64,000 bases of DNA from JADLHS01 sp039806955. GTDB taxonomy: Bacteria > Verrucomicrobiota > Verrucomicrobiia > Limisphaerales > JADLHS01. Positions 63,468 to 64,000 of this stretch are shown here, in pieces; position 1 is the stretch's first letter, and each line of letters opens with the position of its first letter. The position numbers and the translations under genes were made by a program. Below the pieces are notes generated by a model. It was not told where the DNA came from. It worked only from the letters and a program-made list of their open reading frames with translations, and did not search any database. The stretch is from assembly GCA_039806955.1 (NCBI GenBank), contig JBDHQI010000002.1:147199-211198 (forward strand), written 5' to 3'.

Positions 63468-63507
63468 ATTTCGAGTCAGGTGCCTTTAACCACTCAGCCA
63501 CCCTTCC
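63468..63507. other. Right attachment site (partial tRNA-Ser)
   Basis: 40-bp copy of the 5' half of tRNA-Ser with one mismatch to 42556-42595. It is not followed by the 3' half of a tRNA, so only the left copy is a working gene. It marks the right border of the element. Confidence 0.87.
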
Positions 63508-63587
63508 ACTTGTATTGATTTTATTGGTCAAGACGCGATTTTTGCCATTCGCTGATTTAATTTTTCTATGCTGTCATTCTATGCTGT
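63508..63587. promoter_or_regulatory. Leader of second integrase relic with paired TTCTATGC
   Basis: Mirrors the layout next to the left site: ATTTTA at 63518-63523, then TTCTATGC at 63564-63571 and 63577-63584, spaced 13 bp, then the integrase start. About 80 bp from the att site, like the 83 bp on the left. Confidence 0.55.
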
Positions 63588-63779
63588 TTGCATGAAAATG
63601 AGCCAGAGGCGCAGTGGCAAAAAACGCCGGTCGCAAACCTTGTTTACAACGCGGCATCCGGCACTCACTATGCCAGAGTTCGCGTGACAGGCAAGCTGAT
63701 TTGGAAGTCTCTCAAGACCAATCGAATGATAGTCGCACAACTTCGGCTGGCTCCCATAGCAGTTGTAGTAAGTTCCTAG
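63588..63779 (+). pseudogene. Truncated second integrase
   Basis: The first ~50 codons encode WQKTPVANLVYNAASGTHYA and GKLIWKSLKTNRMIVAQLRL, clearly related to the N-terminus of the integrase at 42679. Sequence departs after LRL and stops at 63779. The nearby ATG at 63592 is out of frame with this, so either TTG at 63588 is the start or a base was lost. Remnant of a second element inserted at the same tRNA site. Confidence 0.85.
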
Positions 63780-64000
63780 AGTTTGCGTGCAAGAACCTGG
63801 ACAACCGCTGATATTGACCTTCCCTCGACATTTAGCCCGGACTGAGTGAGGAGTTTATGGTTTGAGGTTGGAGAAGGTTTTTGAGTTGGGAGGCAAATCG
63901 ATTTGTAGGGATGCGGCCAATGCTGCTCTAGCAGCCTGTCGGACATAGCTCAAGACGCTGGGTAAGATCGTGGTGGTAGCACCCGGTGCGGTTGTGGAAA
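63780..64000. other. Right edge, no gene recognised
   Basis: 221 bp without a supported feature. It follows the break in the integrase relic and could be part of whatever truncated it, for instance an insertion sequence that continues outside the window. Confidence 0.3.

Larger units (their letters stand above)
42556..63507. mobile_element. Integrative and mobilizable element in tRNA-Ser
   Basis: About 20.9 kb between two copies of a 40-bp sequence from the tRNA-Ser gene. Recombination genes are at the left (tyrosine integrase) and right (excisionase-like). A MobF relaxase, a candidate oriT and a TraK-like protein provide mobilization. No coupling protein (VirD4/TraD), VirB4 or mating-pair genes are present, so it should depend on a helper. 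The cargo is an Rhs toxin with SUKH-ankyrin immunity proteins, an XRE regulator and exported PEP-CTERM proteins. Confidence 0.88.

Noticed and set aside
63592..63690. ATG at 63592 as start of the integrase relic
   Set aside because: Its frame does not give the conserved integrase sequence; the homologous frame is the one beginning at 63588.
1..64000. CRISPR arrays, rRNA genes and additional tRNAs
   Set aside because: No regular spacer-repeat arrays, no rRNA-like sequence, and only one full tRNA found by reading.

Overview
The window looks like a chromosomal segment of a verrucomicrobial bacterium, probably of the Pedosphaera/Limisphaera type. This is inferred from the gene content: PEP-CTERM exported proteins, MobF elements with large Rhs proteins, an atypical FtsZ at the end of a division and cell wall (dcw) cluster, weak Shine-Dalgarno signals, and moderately high GC with many GTG/TTG starts. 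No rRNA gene is present to confirm it.

Positions 500-13300 hold housekeeping genes: a DsbD-like thiol:disulfide reductase, a phospholipase D family protein, a SirB1/transglutaminase-like protein, an M20 peptidase, a WYL regulator, transcription terminator Rho (with its own intrinsic terminator), cysteine synthase, a PduO-type cobalamin adenosyltransferase, a RibD-like reductase and QueA. Positions 13600-29853 hold a dcw cluster read left to right: mraZ, an unknown gene, rsmH, ftsL, ftsI, murF, mraY, a LysM protein, ftsW, murG, murB, ddl, ftsQ, ftsA, ftsZ. murE, murD and murC are absent from their usual places. A six-unit, 10-bp-phased AGTGT array, probably MraZ boxes, covers the promoter in front of mraZ. 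The FtsZ is divergent in its G-box and T7 loop.

Positions 30000-41100 carry a PEP-CTERM protein, a Gfo/Idh/MocA oxidoreductase, a YhbY RNA-binding protein, an exported ADP-ribosylglycohydrolase-like protein, a surface-polysaccharide or glycosylation trio (DUF2723-TPR protein, glycosyltransferase, WecA/MraY-like transferase) and an RlmD-type rRNA methyltransferase. An IS5-family transposase remnant follows.

Positions 42556-63507 are an integrative and mobilizable element of about 21 kb in a tRNA-Ser(CGA) gene. It is bounded by a 40-bp direct repeat (one mismatch) that matches the 5' half of the tRNA. It carries a tyrosine integrase at one end. The other end has a MobF relaxase, a candidate oriT hairpin, a TraK-like accessory protein, an excisionase-like protein and a 194-residue protein that ends in the same octapeptide as the relaxase. 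No coupling protein or type IV secretion genes are seen, so transfer would need a helper. The cargo is an XRE repressor, a LamG/calcium-repeat secreted protein, a 2448-residue SpvB/FG-GAP/NHL/Rhs protein with a C-terminal WHH-type HNH nuclease, two tandem SUKH-ankyrin putative immunity proteins plus a relic of a third, and two PEP-CTERM proteins plus relics. Just outside the right-hand repeat, the N-terminus of a second, related integrase shows that the site has been used more than once.
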